A DNA stretch of 64,000 bases from Mesostigma viride (lineage: Eukaryota > Streptophyta > Mesostigmatophyceae > Mesostigmatales > Mesostigmataceae), in contig RPFO01000154.1 of the NCBI GenBank assembly GCA_009746045.1, forward strand, positions 6,589,038 to 6,653,037, written 5' to 3'. This document shows, piece by piece, positions 23,801 to 36,138 of this stretch. The notes beneath the pieces are model-generated. The model did no database searches. It was not told where the DNA came from and saw only the letters and a list, made by a program, of their open reading frames with translations. Each line of letters opens with the position of its first letter. Position 1 is the first letter of the stretch. The position numbers and the translations under genes were made by a program.

Positions 23801-26800
23801 CAGGCACCGTGCGTGTCCAAGGGAACACGTTCCGCCTGCCAACGGGCCGCACCTTGTCCCTCCCCGATGGGTCATCGGTGGAGGCCGATGGCTCGTTCAG
23901 CTTGCCACCTGGCGCGCTGCAGCTGAGCAAGGAGCTCACGCGGTCCAAGGAGCCGAAAGCCGGGTTCACACAGCTCCCAGATGGCTGCGGTGTGCGCATG
24001 CCAGCTGTCGCGTTTGCGTTCCCTGATGGGGAGAGCTTCACACTCCCCGAGGACAGCGTCAAGCTGCCCGACTTGTTCTTCAAGCTCCCACTGGGGGCCA
24101 AGAAAGTGCGCAGCGACCGCTTCAAGCTGGCCAACGGCGAGGTGTTCACGCTACCCAGTGGCACGGATGCGCTGCCGGACAGGTAAACAGAAGTGCTGGC
24201 CCTTTAATATGCTTACTTACTAACAATGTGGATTCGCAAAAGTAATTTCACGTACTTCCATGAACAGTCACCTTTCCAGACAATGCTGGAGAAAGTGCAC
24301 TCAATCACCGAGGTCTCACATTTGCAACATAATTGTTCGTCTCGCGACTCTCCTCCCCTGTTCACCAGCTCTTTCCGGCTGCCCATCGGGACGGTGCCCA
24401 TGGAGGAACCCGTGGAGGCCAGCAGTGAGGAATCCATTTTCTCAGCGCCCAAGTTTATCCTGCCTGACGGCACCACGACTGAGCTGCCTGAGGGCTCCGT
24501 GCGCCTGCCCGCGTTTGCCATTAAGCTGCCCGAGGAATGCAAGCCCATCACCTCAGCTTCCAGCTCCGTGCGCGGCAAGGGTGCGGCGGCACCCAGCAAG
24601 CATGAGTATCAGCTGCCAGATGGTAGCATCCTGTCTTTGCCCGGGGACGCGCTCGTGCTCCCCGATGGGTCGATCCGGCTGCCGCTGCGCGCGACACCGC
24701 AATTCACGGTTCCGGACATGACCACGCCGGCGTCGGTAGAGGAGATCTTTGATGAAGACCTGGACCACCTAGGGCCAGGCCTGGGCAGCGAGCTGGCGGA
24801 CATGAAGCTCATGAGTGGTAAGGGGTCGGCTGACAAGCAAGGCAATGGTAGTCAGGTCAGGGGTGATGAGCGGGGCAGAGGTGCAGGTAGGGAAAGCCTT
24901 GGAAGATCGTGGAATGTGCCTTCTGTACGATGATGATGTCTATGTGATTGCAGACCTTGAGAGTCCCTTCCTAGAAGGCCTCAAGCGTGCTCGCAAGGAA
25001 CATGTTATTCAGTTTGGCTTCAACAAGTGCATTTTATTCTGAGATGTGCCAGGATTCCAGTGCTATTGAGGCGTCTTTGCCCGTGTGTTCATTGTTAGCA
25101 GAGCCAACAGTTCTCTTACCCCTGCTTACCTGACTATACCCATGAGTTCGTTTTGTTGACTAAATTGCTCATAGTGCTCCGTTTTGTGTCGACACCTGGC
25201 AACGCTGCCATGCCCTGGCTGACTGCTGCTGCCCCCCCCCCCACCACCAGCTGCTCTGCGAAGCACCGATGCCCAGCGCGCTGCCGAAAGCCTCGCAAGG
25301 GAGGCGGAGGCGGAGGCTGCTGCCGCTGCCGCTGAAGCTGCGGCTGCCGAGGCCGCTGCCCGTGCCGAAGCAGAGGCAGCTGCGGCAGCTGCAGAGGCCG
25401 CGGCAGCTGCAGAGGCCGCAGCAGCTGCGGAGGCTGCAGCGGCACAAGCGGCAGCCGCAGCCGAAGCCGCTGCCGCTGCGGCAGCTGCAGAGGCGGCTGC
25501 GTTGGCTGAGGAGGCTCAGCGTGTGGCCAGCTCGCTCATGGACACGTCGCTGGAGTCGGCAGGCGAAGCAGTCACCAATACGTCCCGGGAGTTGGACCTG
25601 TCGGCCCTCACGAGCGGGAGCGGTCTATCTGGGGGTGCCGACCCTGAGGACAGTGTCAACAGCCAGAGCATCTCCCGCGCGGGCTCGCTGGAATTCACAG
25701 ATCTCTCAGCGCCCTACTCAGGTTTTGTCAAGAACGCGGATGGCAGCATCCGGCTCGCGCCGGGCAGCACATTCATGCTGCCGGGGGGCAAGGAGTTTGA
25801 GTTCCCAGCGGGGACTGCCGCGGTTCTCCCGCTCATGTCCGCCTTTGTGCTGCCAGCAGTGAGTTGGGGTGTCAATCCATGTACATGATTGTGGGGGGAG
25901 TGATTGGATGGATATCCGAGCGGGCGGTAGGGGCGCATTAGTCTGGCCGTGCACCCAGCCTCTGCAGGATTCGCATTCGCGTCCTTACCCACTTGACGTG
26001 CCTCGCCTGTTGTGATGCTTGAAATAGGTGTAGTGTAGAAACCCTAACTTTTTGTCGGTTTGGTTGGTTTCAGCTTGGGCTAAGATTTAGGAACTGGAGC
26101 ATCGTTGTGGTCAGAATCAGCTTTGTGTTAGCCATCTGCGCTTGCTGAATCGCAATCCTATATTCTGGGATGCTGTACAGGTAACAACACAGGAGTGGCA
26201 TGCACGTTGAGCCCCATTGGGTATGTCTGAAGGATGCACACATGGTGTGTATGGTAAGACCTGCCTGGAAGCTCTTAACGAAGCATACATGGGGTGTATG
26301 GTAAGCCGTATACTTTAATGCTAAGGTTGCCCGCGCGGTGTGTTCTTGGCACATGTCCCCGCAGGGTATCAGCGAGACCAAGTCGGGCTTCAAGCTGACC
26401 AGCCGCTCCTCGTTCAAGCTGCCCCCGGGGTCGGTGAACCTCGCGGATGGCTCCTACACGCTGCCAGACGGCACGGAGCCCAACTTCATGCTCCCCGACG
26501 AGTCATTCATGGGTGTCGCCCTGCCAGGTGGCTACGTGGCGCTCCCCTCGGGGGAGGTCGTCTTGCCCAAGGTTGCCTTCAACGTGGGGGATGATAACAC
26601 GATCGAGCTGCCAGAAGTGAGTAGGGTTTAAAGTATGGCCTGAAACGCTGTGTCGCTAGTCTCTTTCTAGCGTTGCATGGTCTTTTCTTTATTCCCAAAT
26701 TCTCCTATTCTTGAAAATGACACGGAAATTTCAAATCTTTTGTTTTTGTTCAACTGACATGCAGTGAAATGTTATCACTCTCGAGTATGTCGTGGTGGTT

Positions 26801-29800
26801 GAGAATAGTCAGCCTCACAACAGCTGTTCTTCGGTGTGGGCAGCAATATGAGACAAGGTCTAGCGCGCTTATGGTAATCAGACCTGTTTACCCTCTGTAG
26901 GTAAGCATTACTGCGGTCCTTCAATTGCTCACTGGCATTCTTTAAGGGGAGGGTCCCATAGAAATATATCAAAACTTACCCCCCCTAATAACTACAGAAA
27001 TGCAACTGACAACCATTGAATGATGTTTGGGGACCATAAAAATGATGTTTGGGCATGCATACCACCACTTGTTGGGGGTACTACCCCCAGCCATACACCG
27101 GATACGAGCTAAAAATAGAAAAAAACGCTGTCCGGGGCACATCTTGCCCAGAACAGTGGGAGAACCAGTTGCATGAAAAAAGCACAACCCATATTAAAAT
27201 GTCATGGGACATTGTTTCTACCTAATTGGATCAACAAAATCAGCACATCCCTTTGAGTTATTAATTTTTGGGCCAAAAATACGCTTTTTTAGGCGGGGCG
27301 TCCCCATACACACTCATAACACATCAATTAGGCCTGAAAAGCACAAGTCAAATTCTGTCATGACCATAGAAGGCACTGTCAAAGTTTGGTGGCATTCTGA
27401 GCTCAGCTGTAGCAGTTATTAATTTTGGCAGTTGGCCACCTGTGCAGACGCTAAGGAAGGCATTAGTGAGTATTAAGGCACACTAACACTTCCTATGCCA
27501 TCCAAAAGGCTCCTGACCATGCCCAATTCGACCACAATGTACAAGGAGGTGGCTGGGCACGTCATGTGCCCTTGCCTTACCTCGACACGGCAACCTGTTG
27601 CGTGTGTGCACAACAATGAGGCAGGTAGCTCTACATGCCTAGCCAACACTTCTAAAGCATATTCCAGGTTTATGGTGTGGGCATCATCCCAAAACCAAGC
27701 TCAAACACACCCTAGAAAGCCATATCCACTAATTGCCCAACAAGGGTAACAACAGACAGTCCACAGAGAAAGCAGAATTATCATACATGCTGCTTGCCAA
27801 GGCTTCTTACCATGGTTACCTTGCCTTGCTAGCATATGAATTAGGGCTCTCCCATTTTAGTGGGAGAAAGGCCAACAAGACAACGATAACCCCTACCTAC
27901 GTGCAGTTCCACCCATGCAGTATGCCCCTCAGAAAAACCACTGCCACCTTTCTTTCCAGCGCAATTGTTTGCCAAGAAACAAACTCAAGCTTGTGAGCCT
28001 CTAACCACAATGAAGCCTCTGCTAAGAAAGGCCGCGTCAATATTCACACAAAACTGAGTGCTGTTAGCAATCTCCTTCCAAGAAACCACTCAGCAAATCC
28101 CTGACAACTTGACGATATGCCACGGTCACGCTTTGACACATCCCAGCCATGCAACGTACATAAAAACCACTGAAAGGTGCCAGGAATCTGGCGATGCGCA
28201 GCACGGAATGGCATTATACCTGGCGCTAACTGCACGGAAAGAAGCCGAAAACTTGCGTTGATAACCCATAAAGGAAGCGAAACATTCATAGGGTCACGTT
28301 GATCACACGATCGTACCATTACCGGAATTGTCCTTCGCCCAGCGGCGCAAGAAAGAACAACCTTCCATGGAATAATAAGACGCGCATCCCGCGAGCCTGG
28401 AGAGTGTCTTACCGATCATGACGGAACTCTTGCCGAAACCCAGCAAATTTTTTAAAGCTTTACCAATAACGATTTAAACGCATCCTTGACGCTAGGTAAG
28501 GCCCATAAAACCTGACAATCACCGCCGCCAGCGTGCATTCTGATTTATTCCTCTCGACGAAAACATCAGATTGGACCCCCGTGGCGATGGTCATCAATAA
28601 AATCATCGACACTGCAAAAAACGCGAACTCCGCTACGAAGTAGTATCATTTACTCATCGTCTTTAAGATTCGCTCAGTTTCTCTGCATTCCGCGAGCTAT
28701 CTTTTTCTACTCTGCCTGAAAGCACGTCGCCATTGCCAGCTCCGGTAGGGGTGCGCGCCCCGTGCACCACTTTTTCACGGTACGGACGGGTACCGCGAAT
28801 TTTTCGGCGCCAAAATATTCGGCCGGGACCGTCCCCTTAAAATCTGTAGTCAGAGGTCTGCTTACATTTTCCCTTCCTGTCCTTGTCACTCTGCCAGTGT
28901 GGTCTATATGCCATGATTGTCGAAGGGGCGAGTCCCTGCTCAGGCATGTAGATGTTAGACAGCTTGCATTTAGTATTTTTCATTAGGTATCTATAATTCG
29001 TTAGGCATGGAGAAAGCTGACCTCAGATGTGATGCATGCAATCGCAATTATGGTTTTGCTTTATGCCTGTTCATACGACGCACAGGGCTGCATCCAGCTG
29101 CTGGATGGCAACATCCGCCTGCCCAAGGGCACCAAGAAGTCCAGGTATGCTCTTCTTTCTGCTATATCTTCCGTATCTCTCTGGGTTGGCAATTCGCTTC
29201 TTGGGACTCCCCCAATGCCCCTGTGCTGTGCAACTATCATGCTCTCAAACTGGGTTGTTTTCCATTAGGAAAGCCAGTGAATGTTATTGGAGTTCGTGCA
29301 TATTCTTCTCCAACTGCGCTGTAGCGGATCAAAGTGCCCAGCATGGTCATGGGTTGATACAAAGGTGAAAAGGAGCGAACCCAACGCTTTCGCTTGCTTG
29401 GTGGTGATTGATGCCTTTATGAAGCTATTTATGTTCTAACCAGGTTTCAAACCCTTGAGGTTGTTTATTGAACAAGCGGATAAGGACGCCTTGAAGCATG
29501 CTATCAGATCAGTACCTAATGTATACTACACTTTTGGTACCTGAACATCGCACATTGGTGCCATAATGGTCCCAATGATTTCTGGTCCCAGGTTCGGCTC
29601 GCTTAAGCTGCCAGACCGCACGTCCATTCGGCTGCCCAAGGGCGTCAACCTGGGCGAGTCCGGCACCCTCATCCTTCCTGAGGGCGCTGTGCCCGCTTTT
29701 GTGGTGCCCTTGCCCGACAAGATCCCTGAGGGAGGATATGTGCTTCCATCGGTTGGGGGAGTCACCCTCCCCAGCGGAGAGGGGTAAGCTGCATTAATCT

Positions 29801-32800
29801 TGTTGCCTTGCTGGGCTGGGTTTCTTTGTGCCTGGGTGGGATTACACCTGAATGCACCTGAGCTGACTTTTTTTGGGGGGTAGGTTCCATCGCAACATCG
29901 ACACGTTCCTTCAGTTGGTACTGAACGGACTCGAACTCTATGTGCGTGTATTTACCATTAAAATGTAGGAGCCCATGTATGTTGTCATCTTTTCCAAGAA
30001 CATCCTGAGACATAACTTAGCTAACCCGTTACTCCGCTTCCACGGTTGAACGCTAGGCTCATCTAGCATCATGAATCAATGCTGAGTCGGCATGGCGTAG
30101 GAGGCTTGCACACGGCATTTTGCCAATCGGAATCGGTGGTTTGCTGCCTCTGGCATTTGTGATATGCGTACGACGAATAGTGCTGCAGCTGCTGTTGCTT
30201 CTTACTTCATCAGAGACATGCCTTGTACTTAGTCAAGTACTTAGGCTACTTAGTTGACGTGTCCATCGCCCTGCGCTTCGTGCCCTCAATCCCCTCAATG
30301 CCCACGATTTGCCCCACACTTGGTTTCGCCAGGCTGGACCTTCCCGAGGGTACCGTCTTCTTCCCCGCGCTCTCCCAGTTCGAGCTGCCCCTCGGCACCG
30401 TCAAGTCCGAGGGCGGCTACCTGCTGCCCAACCGCAGCCTGCCACCTGTCAAGCTGCCCGTGCTCGAAGAGGTCGCCCCAGGACGCTTTGCACTGCCCGA
30501 GGGCACCGCCCTCGACAAGCTCAAGCTGCCGTCCCTGGGCGCCCTGTCCAGGGGCTTGAGCGCCGCCCTGGGCAGCATCTCCAGCCGCAATCTCCCAGAC
30601 TTGTCGGAGTTCCAGCTCCCCACGGGCTCGATCAAGCTCCCCGATGGCAAGTTCAAGCTGCCCGAGGGCAGCCTCGACCTGGGCGATGGCAACTGGTCCC
30701 TGCCAGACGGGTCCTCGTTCCGCCTGCCCGAGGGGGCCATCTCGCTGCCCGACGGCACATTTGAGCTGCCAAAGGGCCTCCTGGGCCAGCTCTCCCTACC
30801 CAAGGTGACATCGTTCAAGCTGCCCTCCAGCGCGCTCGACCTGCAGGGTGGCAAGTTCTCCCTGCCAGAAGGGGCGCTGAAGCTCGATGATGGCAGCTGG
30901 AAGCTGCCGGACGGATCGAACTTCTCGCTCCCTGCGGGCACCCTGGAGTTACCCGATGGCAACTTCCAGCTCCCTGAGGGCGTGGTGCCCAAGTTTGACC
31001 TCCCCAGCGTCTCACTGCCCAAGGTATGAGTGAAGATGTGCAGGGAAAAGTTCTTTTGAAGTGATGGGAAGGCAAGCCCAGCAGTTTAGCGAATTCTTCG
31101 CAAGAAAGTGATAAGGAAGAAGCTTGTTGACTGATATTATTTCATTGCTGTGTCTGTGCCTGGAGCACCTTCTACCAAAACGCATAACAGTTTTTTTGTT
31201 TCTGGCAGTAACAGTTAGTGGGTATGTGTCTGCATAGCGTTCATGCTCCGAATGCAAAAAGGGATGCCTTTTTTTGGCTGAATTCAATTCGTGATGAGGG
31301 GCTTTGTGGAATTTATGTGCATAGTCACGCAGTCTTGGCAACCCGTTCGTCCTGGACTGAGGGCTTTTCTGGCATTCGGACCAGGGAATGGCTTGGTGTA
31401 GCTTTTGACCACGTTGGCCACCCTAGTGGTCAGTGGGTATGCCTTCACCCTTGCCTGGCAGGAAACTGACCCTAAAGCAGCATCACTCCTTTACTGGGGG
31501 TGCCTTCTGCTGATCCCCTGACCCACCCCACTCACTTCTAACCACCTGCCTCCAATTTCCAACAGCCCGCCTCCCACCATCCACCTCCCACGCTAACACT
31601 CCATCTCTCTTGCACTGTTGGTTGCTTGCCACTACTGGCATATGGCCTTTGAACCTCCCCAACCTCCTACCTCCCACCCCCAATTTCCACCACCAGATGC
31701 CCTCCCTGTCCAGCTTCAAGCTGCCCGAGGGTGGCATTGACCTCGGTGATGGCAAGTTCTCCCTCCCGGTGGGCACCAAGAACCTGGGTGGCGGCCGCTG
31801 GCGCCTGCCTGATGGCTCTGACCTCACACTGCCCGCGGGTGTGTTGGAGCTGCCAGATGGCACATTTGAGCTACCCAGCACCGCGAGCCTGCCCAAGCTG
31901 GACATGCCCGAGATGCCCGAGATCTCCCTGCAGGTGGGTACACAAATATCCTTCGCTAACTAATATATTGATCCATTTTGGGCAACAAAACCGAAGGCGT
32001 AGCTTGACTGCCGCTTTTGATGTTAGCTGCTAAAAACTGCGTAGTTGTTTCTCTGGGAAATGTGCTGCAAAGTTCATTCATTCTTCTGGCGACTTCATGC
32101 AACCGCGCTTATGTCACACATCTTGGTTACAATGACCAGGTCCCCTCGCTATCTTCGCTGGAGCTGCCGCGTGAGGGCATGACGCTGCCGGAGGGCAAGT
32201 TCTCGCTCCCCAGCGGCACCAAGAACCTGGGCGGCGGCAAGTTTGCGCTGCCCGATGGTGAGTTGGTTTTACTATGTTAGGAAAACAGTATGATGGGAAT
32301 ACATCTGCTAGCAAGGTGTTTCATCTGCCTTGTGCCCTCTCCTCTAGGCAGTTGCTGCAGCTTAGCTGCTCACATGACCCACCGTTAGCGTTTGACGTGG
32401 AGACCATTCCTGGTTGAGTTGTGGAACTGGTGATGGCGCAGAACTGGCCAAATGGCCAAAGTTTTGCTGGTAGTATCAGTGATGAGCAATGTTGCTTGAG
32501 CCATGCACGCATTCTGGAGCAATAGGCACAAAAAGAGTGGCACACGTGTCTAAGCAGCAGCAAGACTACTTTTATGGAATGTCAGCCGCTAACACTATTG
32601 TTACAAGGAAAGACCTGCAAGATCATATGTCAACTCGGCAATCATGGAAATAGATCATGTTCATGCCTAGATATGATGAAGGGCTCGTTTTGAATCTATT
32701 TTCATATTATTTGCTTGATGGCGTTCCCCCCTGCAGGTACCGAGTGGACCATGCCCAAGGGCATTGTGGAACTAGAGGATGGCACCTTCCAGAAGGCAGT

Positions 32801-33566
32801 GGCATCCATCACCCCAGACATCGACCTCCCCAAGTTTGACTGGTCTCAGTTCAAGCTCCCTACTGGCGGCGTGAGCGTCGGCGACAGCAAGCTCCGCCTG
32901 CCAAAGGGCTCACTCAAGCTCCCGGATGGCAAGTGGAAGCTGCCAGACGGCACTGAATGGAGTGCGCCTGAGGGCACAGAGGTTAGCGAAGATGCAGAGG
33001 GCCCTCTCTTCAGCCTGCCCTCTGGCTTCAAGCTGCCAAGCGTCAACCTGCCTAAGTTTGACTGGTCTCAGTTCAAGCTGCCCACCGGTGGTGTGAGCGT
33101 TGGCGACAGCAAGTTCCGCCTGCCAAAGGGCTCCGTCAAGCTTCCGGGCGGCAAGTGGAAATTGCCAGACGGCACTGAATGGACCGCACCAGAGGGCGCG
33201 GAGCTCACTGAGGAGGCGGAGGGCCCGCTCTTCAGCCTGCCCTCTGGCTTCAAGCTGCCATCCATCAACCTGCCCAAGTTTGACTTTGGCACGTTCAAGC
33301 TGCCCGAGGGGGCCATCCGTGTAGGGGATGACAAGTTCCGCCTGCCCGCCGGGTCGGTCAAGAGCCTGTCCACGGGCAAGTGGAAGCTGCCGAGTGGCAT
33401 CGAGTGGGCGCCCCCTGCTGGGGTCACGGAGACCGTGGACGCCCAGGGCTCCCTGTTCAGCATGCCGGCGGGCTTCAAGCTCCCCCAAATAACGCTGCCT
33501 ACAGTGAAGAAGTCCCGGGGTGGCTTGTTTGCCTGCTGCATGGCGGAGCCAAAGACCCAGGCGTAG
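17862..33566 (+). CDS. Gene 2: EF-hand protein with about 1,750 residues of LPDG repeats
   Basis: Seventeen exons (17862-17948, 19334-19405, 19873-19929, 20460-20558, 21137-21349, 21677-22315, 22662-23172, 23609-24182, 24369-24817, 25251-25858, 26365-26616, 29086-29144, 29592-29783, 30333-31023, 31697-31933, 32140-32257, 32737-33566) join in phase with GT-AG borders into 1,895 codons plus TAG. Residues 40-51 (DRDRNGFLSPAE) and 76-87 (DEDRDGRISYQE) are two canonical EF-hand calcium loops. From about residue 106 the protein is built of short units, L-P-[DE]-G-x-[FIL]-x, with 7-8 residue spacing. Residues about 901-985 (exon 10) are an Ala/Glu-rich probable single helix. The last exon carries three units of about 75 residues (LPKFDWSQFKLP type) and ends near FACCMAEPK. 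No signal peptide or membrane segment is seen. I do not recognise the repeat family; a calcium-responsive structural or scaffold role is only a guess. Small exons could be missing in the longer introns. Confidence 0.85.
25251..25510 (+). other. Ala/Glu-rich helix segment of gene 2 (exon 10)
   Basis: The frame reads long runs of Ala with Glu every three to five residues, ending AAALAEEAQRVASSL. GCN and GAG codons alternate rather than repeating one trinucleotide, so the peptide is under some constraint. It separates the N-terminal and C-terminal LPDG arrays and probably acts as a rigid spacer or coiled coil. Confidence 0.7.
26946..28836. mobile_element. TTAA-flanked TIR element (R1) in intron 11 of gene 2
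   Basis: The 1,891-bp element starts GGGGAGGGTCCC and ends GGGACCGTCCCC: 12-bp inverted ends with one mismatch, flanked by TTAA at 26942-26945 and 28837-28840. A diverged second copy lies at 57380-59640, which establishes it as a dispersed repeat. It has no long open frame and so looks non-autonomous. A TTAA target fits piggyBac- or Kolobok-type transposases; I cannot tell which. It accounts for most of the unusually long intron 11. Confidence 0.7.
32830..33500 (+). repeat. Three tandem units of about 225 bp in the last exon of gene 2
   Basis: Starts near 32828, 33050 and 33275 (LPKFDWSQFKLP, LPKFDWSQFKLP, LPKFDFGTFKLP). The first two units are most alike, so the newest duplication is between them. 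All keep frame. Confidence 0.8.
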
Positions 33567-34276
33567 TGTGTTTGTGGCTGGGTGTGAGTGGCACCCCTGA
33601 GGGAAAGGAATCCCAGTATTTACGGCGCAATTTCGGCACGATGCCATGAAAGCAGGTTTTGTGTTTTGTTTTATGTCTTCGTTTGTTTATTTGAAATCAG
33701 GAAAGCAGTGCTGGCTTTCCTCTGGTGCCATCAGACAGATAGGGGACCTGGGCCTTATATATGATGATTTGGAATGTTTGGATGTAGCGCTACCTTGTGT
33801 GGATTGACTTGCGGTGGCAATGGCACTGTCACCAGCAATTCCAAAGGGTGGTGACATCAGTGTTTTTTCTGGCCAGCTGGATATTGCGCTGTTCAAGGCA
33901 TAGGTAGTTTGAACTGACGTGAAAGAACCAGAAGACAGCACCTGTTCATAATTTGTGCTGGGTCACTAGGGAGCTGTACGTTTTTGCTTGCCATGTTTAT
34001 GCTGCTTTGCTGTCTATCAAGGAGAGAATCAATGTTAATGCAAGGGATCAAGCACCAACTAATAACCAGAAAAGTACTCTCCATTTGTAATCTGTTTGGG
34101 TGCCGCCCGCTTGTGACAAATTTTCCCTTGAAATGCTATCTTTCAAATAGAGTGCATGGAGTGAAGGAGGGTACAGCCACTACTCAAATAAATGCACTAT
34201 TCAAATAGAGTGCATGGAGTGTACAACCACTATTCCTGTATAGCTGTAGTAGCAATCGAGTTGGTGCCTACTGGGT
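33567..34276 (+). other. 3' flank of gene 2
   Basis: This stretch holds the presumed 3' UTR and terminator of gene 2. A TGTAA motif, the usual green-algal polyadenylation signal, occurs at about 34085. A 22-bp phrase ending GAGTGCATGGAGTG is repeated at about 34142 and 34200. No other gene is seen. Confidence 0.45.
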
Positions 34277-34419
34277 AATTACTTAATTAAGTAAGTAAGT
34301 AAGTACTTGCGTGTCATGCGCAAAGGCATGCCACGGAGTACTATGCTAATCTCATTAGAAAAATAATTACACAAAAGTTCAAACAAATATCGTCTGCATC
34401 ATCCCCCAACCGTTAAGCA

Positions 34420-36138
34420 CTAGATGGGGATGTAATCCTCATCCGAGCTGTCCTCTACTGTAATGGCAGACGAGGCGGTAGTGTAGCGGCTATCCTCAGG
34501 ACCAATAACCTCCACCTGCGGACTTCTAACCTGGCTAGCAACGGGCCGCGGGGCCCGTGGGGAGAAAACAGGAGCATACCCCTCGGGAAGGTGCTTATCG
34601 CAGATGGCAGCCCATTTCTCCTTGTCAATCATGCGGGCGCGGAGTACGGATAGTCCCAGAAGCCCTGCATCTTCAAGCAGTTGTGTCACATAGGTCCGGG
34701 TCGCGCCGCGCCGGTGCCCGGCGCGCGCAAGTTTGCCAGTGGGTTGCGATGGGACAAGGGGACCCTGCCATAGGAGGAGGTGTCTACCTGGTTGGCCCGT
34801 CTTAAGCCCCCCGGCAGGGCCCACATCGGTATTCACCTGGTCTGTGCGGGCAAGATGGCCGGCAAAGAGGAGGCGGCGGTGTCGGATGGTATGGGTGACA
34901 AGAGGGAGCTCGCAGTAGAGCTCGGCCCGGGTGCGGCGTTCTTGGTAGCGGACGCCGAGGATATGACGGAGCATTCGAGTGACGGTGCCGTCAAGCTGCT
35001 GGCTCAGCGCCTGGTCCAGGGTCCACGCCTCGCAGCCATAAAGGAGGATGCTGAGGACAAGGGCCTTGAACAGAATGCGCTTGCGTCGCTCACTCAGGTA
35101 GCGACAGGTCCAGAACCTGTCGAGGCGGCGGAGGGCCGCCCAGGCCTGGCCAATGCGGGTGTTGATGTCGTCGGCCGTGGAGGGAAGCCAGCTGCCAAGG
35201 AGCTTGAAGCGAGTCGCCGGGGGACGGGGCTGCCGTCCAGCAAGAGGAGGGTGGGTGGGGCTATCCCAGCAGGGAAGCCGATGGCCATGACCTCCGTTTT
35301 CTTGCTGGTCATAAGCCCCACCGCCCGCGCTTCCAGTGATAAGCTGTCTAGCCACAGTTGGGCTGACTCTGGGGTTTCCACGAGTGTCGTGTCATCAGCG
35401 TGGATCAGATCGCTCAGGCGGTAGGGTGGGTCAACCCCGCCGTAGCTGGCGTACTCCGTGATCTCGATCCCCGGCGGGCGCCCCTCCACCCGGGCGAAGC
35501 GGGCTTGTGCACGCCGCATAATATAGTCCACCATAATGATGAATAGATATGGGGAGAGCACACAGCCCTGCCACACCCCGGTGTGCAGGGGGAACGCCGG
35601 AGTGACGCCGTCGGCGGTACGGACCTGGGCTTGGGACCCTTCATAGAACTGGCGGATGATCTCAACGATGTACGATGGGACACGGAACAGGTGAAGGACC
35701 ACCCACAGGGCGTCCCATGTAACCGTATCGAATGCCTTGGTGTAATCCACGAAGATCAATAGCAATGGCAAGAGGCCGGGGGCCAGGCGACCCACTTCCT
35801 AGATCAGGCGGCGCGCGGTAATAGTGACCATAACACAATTGCGACCAACACGGAAGCCCATCTGGGACTCACCTAGGTGGGGATCGAGGCTGGCGCGCAT
35901 GCGGTTCAGCAGGAGACGCATGAAGACTTTCAGCACGCAGCTTTGGAGGCATACGCCGCGGTAGTTGCCGGTATCCGCGGCGGACCCCTTGCCCTTGTAG
36001 AGCATGACCCGTACAGCGGTCTTCCAATACGTCGGCGGGGGGAGGCCATCTCGTAGAATCCGGTTGCAAATGACCCCGGAGGAAGGGCTCAAGCTCAGGC
36101 ATCTTAACCACCTCCGGTGAAATATTGTCCACTCCCAT
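34420..36138 (-). pseudogene. LINE D ORF2: reverse transcriptase and C-terminus, broken
   Basis: The frame starts with GVDNISPEVVKM and continues through NYRGVCLQSCVLKVFMRLLL and MGFRVGRNC. An in-frame TAG at 35796-35798 follows ARRLI, where family C has FEE. Beyond it come the catalytic FVDYTKAFDTV, GVWQGCVLSPYLF and HADD (35391-35402) in place of the usual YADD. A frameshift near 35200-35230 moves the remainder to another frame, with FKLLGSWLP, YGCEAWTLDQ, RHRRLLFAGHLARTDQ and a C-terminal region ending at 34420. Three separate lesions make it a pseudogene. Confidence 0.85.

Noticed and set aside
29884-29930. Possible extra exon of gene 2 after a GGGTAG acceptor
   Set aside because: The peptide (FHRNIDTFLQL) lacks the LPDG pattern, and exon 13 joins exon 14 in phase directly.
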